Origin: Methylobacterium sp. Leaf104
Lineage (GTDB): Bacteria; Pseudomonadota; Alphaproteobacteria; Rhizobiales; Beijerinckiaceae
Length of the DNA stretch: 64,000 nucleotides
Assembly (NCBI RefSeq): GCF_001422885.1
Contig: NZ_LMMZ01000023.1
Coordinates: 506,662 to 570,661, forward strand
Direction: 5' to 3'
Part shown: positions 56,600 to 64,000 of the stretch, piece by piece
Numbering within the stretch: position 1 is the first letter of the stretch
How the letters are laid out: every line of letters starts with the position of its first letter
Made by a program: the position numbers and the translations under genes
Notes under the pieces: generated by a model
Database searches by the model: none
What the model was told of the DNA's origin: nothing
The model's input: the letters and a program-made list of their open reading frames with translations, nothing else

Positions 56600-57874
56600 T
56601 CAGGACGCAGCCGGGAGTTGGGCGCGGGTCGTGGTCCGGTCAGTGCGGGCACCCGCCGTCCGCGCCTCGCGCAGAACGAAGTCGTAGACCTGCGTCAGCC
56701 GGTCGAGATGCGCATCGGGCGTGAGGGGCGCGGCCCAGTACCGCTCGTAGGCGGCCCGGCTCATGCGCTCGGCGAGGCCGTCGTCGGAGAGGCGCACGAG
56801 GTGGGCGGCGAGCGAATCCGCTTCGCCCGAGCGAAACCAGAAGCCGGTCTCGCCATCTTCCACCGCCTCGCGGCCGGCACAGGCATCGCTGACGATCACG
56901 GGCGCACCGCAGGCGAGAGCCTCGTAGACGGTGAGGGGCTGGCCCTCGTACCAGACACTGGGGAAGACCAGGGCCCGGGCCTGTCGCATCAGCGCCTGAA
57001 CCCCGTCCGGGTCGCGCCAGCCGAGCATCACCGCCTCGGGATAGCGCGCCGCAAGATCCGCGCGAGCCGGCCCGTCCCCGACGAAGACCGGGCGCACGCC
57101 GGCGCGGCGCGCCGCCTCGGCGAAGATCGGTGCGCCCTTCTCGGTGGAGATGCGTCCGACGAACAGGAAATCACCGGGCGGCCCGGCATGGAGGGGAGCC
57201 TCGTCCACCGCGATGGGGTTGTCGACCCGGTGAAAACGGGTCGAGTCCGGCAGGTGCGGGGCGACGACCCGTTCCTGCAATGCGCTGAGGGTAACGATGT
57301 GCGGGAACAGCGCCTTGAGGCCCGCCACATGCTCGAGGCCGAGGTGGCGGACAACCCGCAGGAGCTTGCGCGGATAGCTGCGGGCGTCGCAGTTCGTGCT
57401 CAGGCAGCCCAGGGACATCGGCGTGCGGTGGCAGATCCGGTCGGCCGGATACTCGTAGAAGCCGCCGTTCGGGCACACGAGGAAGAACTCGTGCATGGTG
57501 TAGAGCAGCGGCAATCCGGAGGCCGCGAGGCTGCGCCCGATCGAGGGCGAGAGCGCCTTGGCGAAGGCATGGACGTGGACCACGGTGTCCCGCGGGTCGA
57601 GGCCGCGCAACTCCATCGCCAGCCGCCGGGCCGCCGGACGGTTCCAGATCGCCTGCGCGGCGAAGGCGAGCTTGTTCTTCGTCGTGCCGACGTCATCCTG
57701 TCCGAGGCAGACCACGCGGATGCCGGCCGCCTCCAGGCGCGGATCGGCGGGGCCGACGGCGGCGAACACCGTGACGCTGTGCCCGCGCGCCCGCAAGCCG
57801 AGACCGGCATCCAGCGCCACTTTGGCCTGTCCGCCATTGATGAAAGCGTGGTCCACGACGAGGACGAGATGCAT
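56600..57874 (-). CDS. GT4-family glycosyltransferase
   Basis: A 424-residue GT-B glycosyltransferase. The N-terminal domain starts LVVDHAFINGGQAKVALDAG with the acceptor Rossmann fold, and the C-terminal one has GDFLFVGRISTEKGAPIFAE, MLGWRDPDGVQALM and the donor loop WYEGQPLTVYEALACGAPVI (EX7E-like). A cysteine quartet CX13CX8CX4C occurs in the middle (VCPNGGFYEY to STNCDARS). It is divergent from a paralogue at 58017. The acceptor is unknown; an exopolysaccharide or LPS role is inferred. Confidence 0.92.
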   Translation of the reverse strand: MHLVLVVDHAFINGGQAKVALDAGLGLRARGHSVTVFAAVGPADPRLEAAGIRVVCLGQDDVGTTKNKLAFAAQAIWNRPAARRLAMELRGLDPRDTVVHVHAFAKALSPSIGRSLAASGLPLLYTMHEFFLVCPNGGFYEYPADRICHRTPMSLGCLSTNCDARSYPRKLLRVVRHLGLEHVAGLKALFPHIVTLSALQERVVAPHLPDSTRFHRVDNPIAVDEAPLHAGPPGDFLFVGRISTEKGAPIFAEAARRAGVRPVFVGDGPARADLAARYPEAVMLGWRDPDGVQALMRQARALVFPSVWYEGQPLTVYEALACGAPVIVSDACAGREAVEDGETGFWFRSGEADSLAAHLVRLSDDGLAERMSRAAYERYWAAPLTPDAHLDRLTQVYDFVLREARTAGARTDRTTTRAQLPAAS

Positions 57875-58016
57875 GGTGGACAGTCCCGGCCAACGACGAG
57901 GTCTTCACCGATCTTTACCGAACGTGCGTTGATCTCCGGTAAATCCACGCACTTGCGGCGGTCCTTGGGCGAGCCGCTTCGAATTCCTTGGGCATCGCCG
58001 CATCTTCGGGCTGACC

Positions 58017-59270
58017 ATGCAGATCGTCGTGTTGGCGGAATTCGCGGTGGCGAGCGGGGGCGCCGAGAAGGTGGCCGTCGAATCGGCGCGCGGCCTCGCC
58101 GAGGCCGGACTCGACGTCACCTACATCCAGGCCATCGACGGGCCCGTCGATCCACTCCTCGACCATCCGCGGATCCGCCGGATCGGCCTCGGCAACACCG
58201 ACATCTGGCAGCGTCCGGCCCATCGCGCCGCCCTCGAGGGACTTTGGGACGGGCAGGCTGCCGCGCGCCTCGGGGCCGCCCTCGACGCCCTGCCGGTGCG
58301 GCCGGACCTGATCCATCTCCACCAGTGGACGCGCAGCCTGTCCCCGAGCATCTTCCCGGTCCTGTTCAGGCGCGGCCTGCCGGTGGTGGCGACCCTGCAC
58401 GACTACTTTTTCGCCTGTCCGAACGGGGTCTACTATCGCTTCGACCGGGGCGAACCCTGTGCCCTGAAGCCGCTCTCGGCCGCCTGCATCGCAGCGCCCT
58501 GCGATGGCAGAAGCCGGCTGCACAAGCTCGTGCGCGTCGGCCGCTCGGTCTCCCTGCGGGCGGCCCTGAAGCCGCATCGGCTCGACGTCATCCACGTGTG
58601 CGACGCGAGCCTGAGCCGCATGGGCGCCCTTCTCGAAGGACTGGCGCTGACTCATCACCGGGTCGACAACCCCGTGCGCGTCGCACAGCAGGTACCGGCC
58701 GATCCGGCGCGGGGCGATGCGCTCGCGTATGTGGGGCGGCTGACGCGGGAGAAGGGCGCGGATCTCGTGGCGGACGCCGCGCGTGCCGCCGGACTCCCCG
58801 CCCTGTTCATCGGCAGCGGCCCCCTGGAGGACGAGCTTCGGGCACGGGCCGGGGTCGAACTCGTCGGCTGGCAGGCACCGGAGGCGGTCTGGTCGCTCCT
58901 GCGCCGTCGGGCTCGGGCCATCGCCGCGCCGTCGCGCTGGTACGAAACCGGACCGCTGACGGTCTACGAGGCACTGGCTCACGGCATTCCGGTGATCGCC
59001 TCGGCCCGGTCCGGAGCCTGCGAGAAGGTCGTCGACGGCGTGAACGGATTTTCCGTTTTGCCGGAGCCGGAGGCGTGGGCGACGGCGGCAGCGGCGTTTC
59101 GGGACGACGCCCGCACCGCGAAACTCGGCGCGGCAGCCCATGAAAGGTACTGGGCATCTCCCATGTCGCTAAGCGCCCATGCCGCTTCGCTGATCGCCGT
59201 CTACGAACGCATCCTTGCAAACCGGACCGCCCGCCCGGCAAACGTGAAGGGAAACGCTTCGGCAGCGTGA
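58017..59270 (+). CDS. GT4-family glycosyltransferase, paralogue
   Basis: A 417-residue GT-B enzyme related to the gene at 56600-57874. Matching landmarks are FAVASGGAEKVAVESARGLA, LHDYFFACPNGVYYRFDRGE, YVGRLTREKGADLVADAARA and WYETGPLTVYEALAHGIPVI. The same cysteine quartet CX13CX8CX4C is kept. The divergent layout with a 142-base gap suggests duplication and inversion. It is probably cytosolic, acting on nucleotide sugars. Confidence 0.92.
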   Translation: MQIVVLAEFAVASGGAEKVAVESARGLAEAGLDVTYIQAIDGPVDPLLDHPRIRRIGLGNTDIWQRPAHRAALEGLWDGQAAARLGAALDALPVRPDLIHLHQWTRSLSPSIFPVLFRRGLPVVATLHDYFFACPNGVYYRFDRGEPCALKPLSAACIAAPCDGRSRLHKLVRVGRSVSLRAALKPHRLDVIHVCDASLSRMGALLEGLALTHHRVDNPVRVAQQVPADPARGDALAYVGRLTREKGADLVADAARAAGLPALFIGSGPLEDELRARAGVELVGWQAPEAVWSLLRRRARAIAAPSRWYETGPLTVYEALAHGIPVIASARSGACEKVVDGVNGFSVLPEPEAWATAAAAFRDDARTAKLGAAAHERYWASPMSLSAHAASLIAVYERILANRTARPANVKGNASAA

Positions 59271-59317
59271 CGGCGCCGGGAATTGGCAAAATTCTGCATC
59301 TTTCCGCGTCAGCAGGC

Positions 59318-59346
59318 TTGACGTCTATGTTGCATCGCAACATAAA
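59318..59346 (+). promoter_or_regulatory. Phasin promoter with embedded PhaR-like operator
   Basis: TTGACG (59318-59323), 17 bases, CATAAA (59341-59346) form a good promoter 48 bases before the phasin ATG. Inside the spacer, ATGTTGC-ATC-GCAACAT (59327-59343) is a perfect 7-bp inverted repeat with core TGC-N3-GCA, the pattern bound by PhaR repressors of PHB granule genes. Confidence 0.65.
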
Positions 59347-59393
59347 ACTTTGCGACGCATCGAACGACTCGTTGCGCATTGGAGAGCATCGAG

Positions 59394-59756
59394 ATGACCA
59401 GCCAGACCTTCGAGATCCCCGCCGAGATGCGCGCGTTCGCCGAGAAGAGTGTCGATCAGGCCCGCACCGCCGTCAGCACCTTCATCGGCACCGCCATCAA
59501 GACGGCCGAGCAGATGCAGTCCACGTCGGGCTCGGTGCAAGCCTCGATGCAGACGGTCGTCGCCAAGACTTTGGATCAAGTTCAGGACAACGCTGTGGCG
59601 ACCTTCGACTTCGCCCAGAAGCTGGTCCGTACGCGCGACCTCCGCGAGGCGATGGACCTGCAAGGCGAATTCGTCCGCAACCAGATCGCCAACCTGCAGG
59701 CGCAAGCCAAGGATCTCGGCACGCTGGCCCAGAACACCCTGCGCCCGTCCGCTTGA
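59394..59756 (+). CDS. Phasin family protein
   Basis: A 120-residue all-helical phasin that coats polyhydroxybutyrate granules: MTSQTFEIPAEMRAFAEKSV and TFIGTAIKTAEQMQS, then a long amphipathic helix ending RNQIANLQAQAKDLGTLAQ. GGAGAG lies 7 bases before ATG 59394. The operator in its promoter suggests induction when granules sequester PhaR. PHB and the ethylmalonyl-CoA pathway (mcd nearby) share acetoacetyl-CoA. Confidence 0.93.
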   Translation: MTSQTFEIPAEMRAFAEKSVDQARTAVSTFIGTAIKTAEQMQSTSGSVQASMQTVVAKTLDQVQDNAVATFDFAQKLVRTRDLREAMDLQGEFVRNQIANLQAQAKDLGTLAQNTLRPSA

Positions 59757-59892
59757 GGTCGGCCGGCGCTCGAACCCAGCGGGCAGTGCCGGCCCCCCCG
59801 CATCCCGGTGCACCGCCGGAACGGCGACGCCCCGCAGACCGATCCACCATTTCGGGCTATTCTCGAGCCCGAGACGGCGAGGAGACACAGTC

Positions 59893-60615
59893 ATGGCAAG
59901 ACGGCGCAGAACGCCACCGAGAGCGCAGGACCGGGCCGGAACGCCGCCGGAACTCGAAGGCATCCAGGAGGCTGGACCGATGAACGCTGACACCATGGAT
60001 ACCGTCGAGGGCGGCGAGCAGGATCTCCCGTCCGGGCCGGAGCACGCGCCGAACGTCCATGAGGCGCTTCTCGAAGGTGTCTCGTCGGAGGCGTTGACGG
60101 CGGCCGGCGGTGGTGAAGGCGAGACGGGCTCGGACGAATCCGTGTCCGCCGCACCCGAGGCCTCCGATCTCGTCGAGGACCTCACCGTGGTGCCGGAGGA
60201 GGCCGCGGCGACGGTCGAGGCTGCGAAGGAGACAGTCGAGGTCGCGACCGCGACCGTGGAGACCATCGTCCAGGCTCTGCCCGAGACGACTGCGGTGGCG
60301 CTGCCGGCGATCACGCCCGCAGCCGGGGGTGTTGCAGCCTCCTTCGGCAAGCTCAACGCACTGGCGACAGCGCCGCGGATCTCCGAGGTGATGGGTGAAC
60401 TCGGCGAGGTGAACACCACGGTGCTGACCTACCTGCGCGGCGAGAGTGCCGCGGCGGTGGCCCATTGGCAGGCGCTTTCGGGAGCCAAGACCCCGGCCGA
60501 TGCCATCCGCCTCCAGGTCAGCGAGATGCAGCGGGCCGCCGACGCCTCGCTGAGCTGCTTCGCGGCCCTCGCCAAGCGCGCCAGCCGCTTCACCGGCGCG
60601 ATCGCCCGGCGCTGA
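59893..60615 (+). CDS. Phasin-like protein with long acidic N-terminus
   Basis: A 240-residue protein starting at ATG 59893 behind GAGGAGA. The first 150 residues are acidic and low-complexity, with repeats of Glu/Ala/Val/Thr (VEEDLTVVPEEAAATVEA-type), likely disordered or coiled. The C-terminal 90 residues carry a phasin-like helix (ATAPRISEVMGELGEVNTTV; DAIRLQVSEMQRAADASLSC). Its GC-rich context and long 5' extension make the start debatable; an alternative is the ATG giving MNADTM. It may be a second granule-associated protein. Confidence 0.75.
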   Translation: MARRRRTPPRAQDRAGTPPELEGIQEAGPMNADTMDTVEGGEQDLPSGPEHAPNVHEALLEGVSSEALTAAGGGEGETGSDESVSAAPEASDLVEDLTVVPEEAAATVEAAKETVEVATATVETIVQALPETTAVALPAITPAAGGVAASFGKLNALATAPRISEVMGELGEVNTTVLTYLRGESAAAVAHWQALSGAKTPADAIRLQVSEMQRAADASLSCFAALAKRASRFTGAIARR

Positions 60616-60625
60616 GACGCCCGGT

Positions 60626-60646
60626 GCCGGCGCCCCTCGCGCCGGC
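60626..60646 (+). terminator. GC hairpin after the second phasin-like gene
   Basis: GCCGGCGC (60626-60633) and GCGCCGGC (60639-60646), loop CCCTC. No T-tract, so termination is uncertain. Confidence 0.4.
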
Positions 60647-60734
60647 GGCCCGACCCGTCTAGATATCCCGGAATCCGTCGCGGCATCGTCCCAGATCGGG
60701 GCAAAGCCGCTACGCCCTGGTTCCGGGAGTTTCC

Positions 60735-62198
60735 ATGCTGCGCACGTCCCTTCTGCTCGTCCCGCTGCTCACCGCACCCCTCGCCGCGGTGCCTGCCACG
60801 GCGCAGATGATGAAGTCGCCGGATGTCGCCGAGAAAGCGGCGCCCGAGAAGGTGGTCCCCCTCGCCAAGGGCCAGGTGCAGCTCTCCTTCGCCCCGGTGG
60901 TGAAGCGCGCGGCCCCGTCGGTGGTGAACGTCTACGCCTCGCACGTGGACACGCGGGGCCAGAGCCGCAGTGCCATGGACGAATTCATGCGGCGCTTCTT
61001 CGGGGACAATGGCGGCGGCCGCGGGCGCGGCGGCGCGCCGGGTGAGCGAGCCCAGAAGTCCCTGGGCTCCGGCGTGATCGTGGACGAATCCGGACTCGTC
61101 ATCACCAACAACCACGTCATCGAGAACATGAACGAGGTCCGCATCGCGCTCGCGGACCGGCGCGAGTTCGAGGCCAGCATCGTGCTGCGCGATCCCCGCA
61201 CCGACCTCGCCGTGGTCCGGATCAATAGCCCGTCCGGCGGCCTGATCCCGATGGCCTTCGGTGACTCCGAGTCCCTCGAGGTGGGCGACTTCGTGATGGC
61301 GATCGGCAATCCGTTCGGCGTGGGCCAGACGGTGACCCAGGGCATCGTCTCGGCGCTCGCGCGGACCCAGGTCGGCTCGTCCGACTACCAGTTCTTCATC
61401 CAGACCGACGCGGCGATCAATCCCGGCAATTCCGGCGGTGCGCTGGTGAACCTGCAGGGCCAACTGGTCGGCATCAACACAGCGATCTATTCGCAATCCG
61501 GCGGCAGCCACGGCATCGGCTTCGCCATTCCGGCCAGCATGGTCCGCGCGGTGGTCGAGACCGCCAAGGGTGGGGCGACCGCCGTGCGCCGGCCCTGGCT
61601 CGGCGCGCGCGTCCAGAGCGTGACCCCCGACATCGCCGAGAGCATGGGGCTCGATCACCCCACCGGCGTGCTGGTGGCGAGCCTCCAGGCCAAGAGCCCG
61701 GCGGAGGAAGCCGGCCTCAAGCGCGGCGACCTCATCCTCACGGTGGACGGCAAGACCGTCGACGACCCGGAAGCCTTCGGCTACCGTTTCGCCCTGAAGG
61801 GCCTGACCGGCCAGACCCAGTTCGGCATCCTGCGCGGCACCGGGCGCTCGACCGTGGCGGTGAAGCTCAGCCCCGCGCCCGAGACGCGCCCGCGCGACAC
61901 CCTCAAGGTGCGCACCCGCTCGCCGTTCCTCGGCGCAACCCTCGTGAACACCTCGCCCGCGGTGGCGGAGGAGCTTCAGGCCGATTTTCCCGCCGACGGC
62001 GTCGCGGTCGCCGGCGTCGACGAAGGCTCGATCGCCTCGCGGGCCGGCCTGCAGAAGGGCGACATGATCGTCGCGATCAACGGCATGCCCATCGCCACGA
62101 CGAAGGATCTGGAGCGGATCACCCGCAACAGCCTCAGCATGTGGGAAGTCTCGATCAACCGCGGCGGCGAGGTGATGACCTCGATGTTCGGGGGCTGA
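60735..62198 (+). CDS. Periplasmic serine protease, DegP/HtrA (Do) family
   Basis: Degrades or refolds damaged periplasmic proteins. The 487-residue protein has a signal peptide (LLLVPLLTAPLAAVPATA before QMMK), a trypsin-like domain with catalytic triad His127 (TNNHV), Asp157 (DPRTDLAV) and Ser233 (NPGNSGGAL), and two PDZ domains (about 290-385 and 395-487: KRGDLILTVDGKTV; LQKGDMIVAINGMPI). A Gly/Arg-rich loop follows FFGDN. ATG 60735 is 119 bases after the previous gene. The DegP versus DegQ label cannot be decided. Confidence 0.95.
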   Translation: MLRTSLLLVPLLTAPLAAVPATAQMMKSPDVAEKAAPEKVVPLAKGQVQLSFAPVVKRAAPSVVNVYASHVDTRGQSRSAMDEFMRRFFGDNGGGRGRGGAPGERAQKSLGSGVIVDESGLVITNNHVIENMNEVRIALADRREFEASIVLRDPRTDLAVVRINSPSGGLIPMAFGDSESLEVGDFVMAIGNPFGVGQTVTQGIVSALARTQVGSSDYQFFIQTDAAINPGNSGGALVNLQGQLVGINTAIYSQSGGSHGIGFAIPASMVRAVVETAKGGATAVRRPWLGARVQSVTPDIAESMGLDHPTGVLVASLQAKSPAEEAGLKRGDLILTVDGKTVDDPEAFGYRFALKGLTGQTQFGILRGTGRSTVAVKLSPAPETRPRDTLKVRTRSPFLGATLVNTSPAVAEELQADFPADGVAVAGVDEGSIASRAGLQKGDMIVAINGMPIATTKDLERITRNSLSMWEVSINRGGEVMTSMFGG

Positions 62199-62282
62199 CG
62201 GCCCGGGCGCGGACGCGGCGGGCGGGGGAGCCCGCGATTTTCCCGGTTGCGGGCGGCGGTCACCCACGTCTTTGATGCGCCG

Positions 62283-63599
62283 ATGTCAGACCTGTTCGCC
62301 TCCGCCGGCCTCGGCCGGGCCGCCCCCCGTCCCCTCGCCGATGCCCTGCGCCCCAAGACCCTGGCCGAGGTCGTCGGCCAGGAACAGCTGACGGGGCCGG
62401 ACGGGGCCCTGACCCGCCTTCTCAACGCGCGCTCCTTCGGCTCCCTGGTGTTCTGGGGACCGCCGGGCACCGGCAAGACAACCGTGGCACGCCTGCTGGC
62501 CTACGAGACCGACCTGCATTTCGAGCAGATCTCGGCGATCTTCTCCGGTATCGCCGAGCTACGGAAGGTGTTCGACGCGGCGCGCGGCCGCCGGGCCATG
62601 GGGCGGGGTACCCTGCTCTTCGTCGACGAGATCCATCGATTCAACCGGGCGCAGCTCGACGCCTTCCTGCCCGTCATGGAGGACGGAACGGTGACGCTGG
62701 TCGGCGCCACCACCGAGAACCCGTCTTTCGAGCTGAATGCCGCACTCCTGTCGCGCGCCCGCGTGCTGCTCTTCCGGGCGCTCGACAATGCGGCCATCGC
62801 CAAGCTGCTGGTGCGGGCGGAGACGCTGACGGAGACGCCGCTGCCGCTGGACCCGGAGGCCCGGGGCGTACTCGTCCGCATGGCCGACGGGGACGGGCGC
62901 GCGGCCCTGACTCTCGCCGAGGAGGTCTGGCGCTCCGCCAAGACGGACGAAGTCTTCGATGCGGAGCAGTTGCAGGCGATCATCCAGCGCCGGGCGCCGA
63001 TCTACGACAAGTCCCAGGAGGGGCACTACAATCTCATCAGCGCCCTGCACAAGACGGTGCGCGGCTCCGACCCGGACGCGGCGCTCTACTATCTCTGCCG
63101 GATGCTGGACGGGGGCGAGGATCGCCTGTTCATCGCCCGCCGCCTGGTGCGCATGGCGGTGGAGGATATCGGTCTGGCCGACCCGCAGGCCCTGGTCGTC
63201 GCCACCGCCGCCAAGGATGCCTTCGACTTCCTCGGGTCGCCGGAGGGCGAGTTGGCCCTCGCCCAGGTCACGGTCTACCTCGCCTGTGCGCCGAAATCGA
63301 ACGCGGTCTACGCCGCCTACAAGGCCGCGACGCGCGTGGCGAAGGAGCACGGCTCCCTGCCGCCGCCCCGGACCATCCTCAACGGCTCGACCAAGCTGAT
63401 GCGCAAGATCGGCTACGGCGAGGGATACCGCTACGACCATGACGAGCCCGACGCGTTCTCAGGCCAGGATTACTGGCCGGAAAACCTCGGTCGGCAGCAC
63501 TTCTACGAACCCACGGACCGAGGCATGGAGAGCCGCTACACCGAGCGCCTCGCCCATTGGGAAACCCTGCGCCAGAAGCGGCGGTCCGACGAGGCGTGA
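62283..63599 (+). CDS. rarA: Replication-associated recombination protein A (RarA/MgsA)
   Basis: AAA+ ATPase that acts at stalled replication forks, related to eukaryotic WRNIP1. The 438-residue protein has PLADALRPKTLAEVVGQEQL, Walker [10 protein letters not shown], sensor-1 TTENPSFELN, and the conserved tail YWPENLGRQHFYEPTDRGME. ATG 62283 gives MSDLFASAGLGRAAPRPLA; the 12-codon upstream ORF extension has no conservation. It follows the protease gene by 84 bases and is a known neighbour of degP in alphaproteobacteria. Confidence 0.96.
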   Translation: MSDLFASAGLGRAAPRPLADALRPKTLAEVVGQEQLTGPDGALTRLLNARSFGSLVFWGPPGTGKTTVARLLAYETDLHFEQISAIFSGIAELRKVFDAARGRRAMGRGTLLFVDEIHRFNRAQLDAFLPVMEDGTVTLVGATTENPSFELNAALLSRARVLLFRALDNAAIAKLLVRAETLTETPLPLDPEARGVLVRMADGDGRAALTLAEEVWRSAKTDEVFDAEQLQAIIQRRAPIYDKSQEGHYNLISALHKTVRGSDPDAALYYLCRMLDGGEDRLFIARRLVRMAVEDIGLADPQALVVATAAKDAFDFLGSPEGELALAQVTVYLACAPKSNAVYAAYKAATRVAKEHGSLPPPRTILNGSTKLMRKIGYGEGYRYDHDEPDAFSGQDYWPENLGRQHFYEPTDRGMESRYTERLAHWETLRQKRRSDEA

Positions 63600-63806
63600 C
63601 GCCGAGGCACTCCGCGCCACGTAGGTCCCGCCCCATTCGTGCCGGCCGATCAAGCCGTCGCGCGATGGCGACTGCCCGCTCGCCAGTATCATTAACAAAC
63701 TCGAAAATGAAAGCTCGAATTTTATCGTCTCCAATGAATATAACGCAATTTGTATCATCTATACGATCGTCATCGCAGATGTTTTTGCCTGAGAGCGAAA
63801 AGCACG

Positions 63807-64000
63807 ATGACGATCTACTACGTCGACTCTTCCTTCACCGGCGGCTCGAACAGGAGCGGCCTGTCGGCCGACGCGCCCCTCACCAGCCTGGAGGCGGTCA
63901 ACAAGCTCAAGCTTCAGGCCGGTGACACCGTCGCCTTCAAGGCCGGCACCGCCTACACCGCCTCGGCGGCCGGCACGGGCGCCCTGAACATCACCGCCTC
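63807..64000 (+). CDS. 5' end of a right-handed beta-helix protein (truncated by window edge)
   Basis: Only 64 complete codons are visible: MTIYYVDSSFTGGSNRSGLS followed by DAPLTSLEAVNKLKLQAGDT. The YYVDs..G.N..G.S...P..sl.a.n...L.aGDtv pattern is the start of pectin-lyase-like parallel beta-helix proteins, often secreted, sometimes with haemolysin-type Ca-binding repeats. There is no classical signal peptide, consistent with type I secretion. GAGAG lies upstream at 63791. The preceding 63690-63780 stretch is strikingly AT-rich for this genome. Confidence 0.7.
   Translation, partial: MTIYYVDSSFTGGSNRSGLSADAPLTSLEAVNKLKLQAGDTVAFKAGTAYTASAAGTGALNITA

Overview
The window is a chromosomal segment of a high-GC alphaproteobacterium, most likely Methylobacterium or Methylorubrum (Hyphomicrobiales). 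The reasons are a methylsuccinyl-CoA dehydrogenase of the ethylmalonyl-CoA pathway, a molybdopterin enzyme resembling the methylotroph formate dehydrogenase 4 type, two phasin-family genes, a NdvA/ChvA-type cyclic glucan exporter, Omp25/31-type porins with CtrA-like sites upstream, and the usual GC-rich long antisense shadow ORFs. This is inferred from protein families; no 16S or other marker lies in the window.

Layout. 0-3.3 kb: C-terminal half of a heavy-metal RND pump and its NodT-type outer membrane factor. 3.4-8.5 kb: gyrA, coaD, a periplasmic cyclophilin, a small exported TonB/TolA-C-like protein and a cytoplasmic cyclophilin, closed by a strong terminator. 8.6-13.6 kb: EamA transporter, mobA and mrp (minus strand), a membrane diguanylate cyclase and a PPOX-fold stress protein. 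13.8-18.6 kb: formate-dehydrogenase-like molybdoenzyme (minus), pncB, and a soluble MCP-tip/Cache protein (minus). 19-25.5 kb: AI-2E family permease with an extra C-terminal domain, hisN, AraC regulator, alpha/beta hydrolase, and hsp20 under a ROSE-like RNA thermometer. 25.6-31.7 kb: HTH protein, Kdo hydroxylase, ABM protein, two small membrane proteins, hemC and a divergent GSCFA/WcbI pair. 31.7-39.6 kb: divergent response regulator and Hpt, then pal-cpoB-tilS-ftsH-glmM. 39.8-43.6 kb: three beta-barrel Omps in tandem, a small proline-rich exported protein and an HNH nuclease. 44.2-51.2 kb: DUF3772/MscS channel, CAP lipoprotein, MotA/MotB-like pair (minus) and the ndvA-type exporter. 51.3-56.4 kb: transglutaminase-like protein, YihY, a second EamA transporter, mcd and a 60-residue acidic protein. 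56.6-63.6 kb: two divergent paralogous GT4 glycosyltransferases, two phasin-family genes, a DegP/HtrA protease and rarA. The last 194 bases start a beta-helix protein behind AT-rich DNA.

The common theme is the cell envelope: Tol-Pal, FtsH, GlmM, Kdo hydroxylase, cyclic glucan export, osmotic channel, porins, periplasmic protease and chaperones, and surface-glycan enzymes. Interspersed are housekeeping genes (gyrA, coaD, hemC, hisN, tilS, rarA) and C1/carbon-storage metabolism (formate dehydrogenase-like enzyme, mcd, phasins). I found no rRNA, tRNA, CRISPR array, insertion sequence or prophage. The most unusual items are the regulatory elements (ROSE-like thermometer, PhaR-like operator inside a phasin promoter, CtrA-like boxes), the inverted-architecture MCP/Cache protein, the GSCFA/WcbI pair, the shared cysteine quartet in the two glycosyltransferases, and a tilS whose PP-loop lies upstream of any standard start codon.
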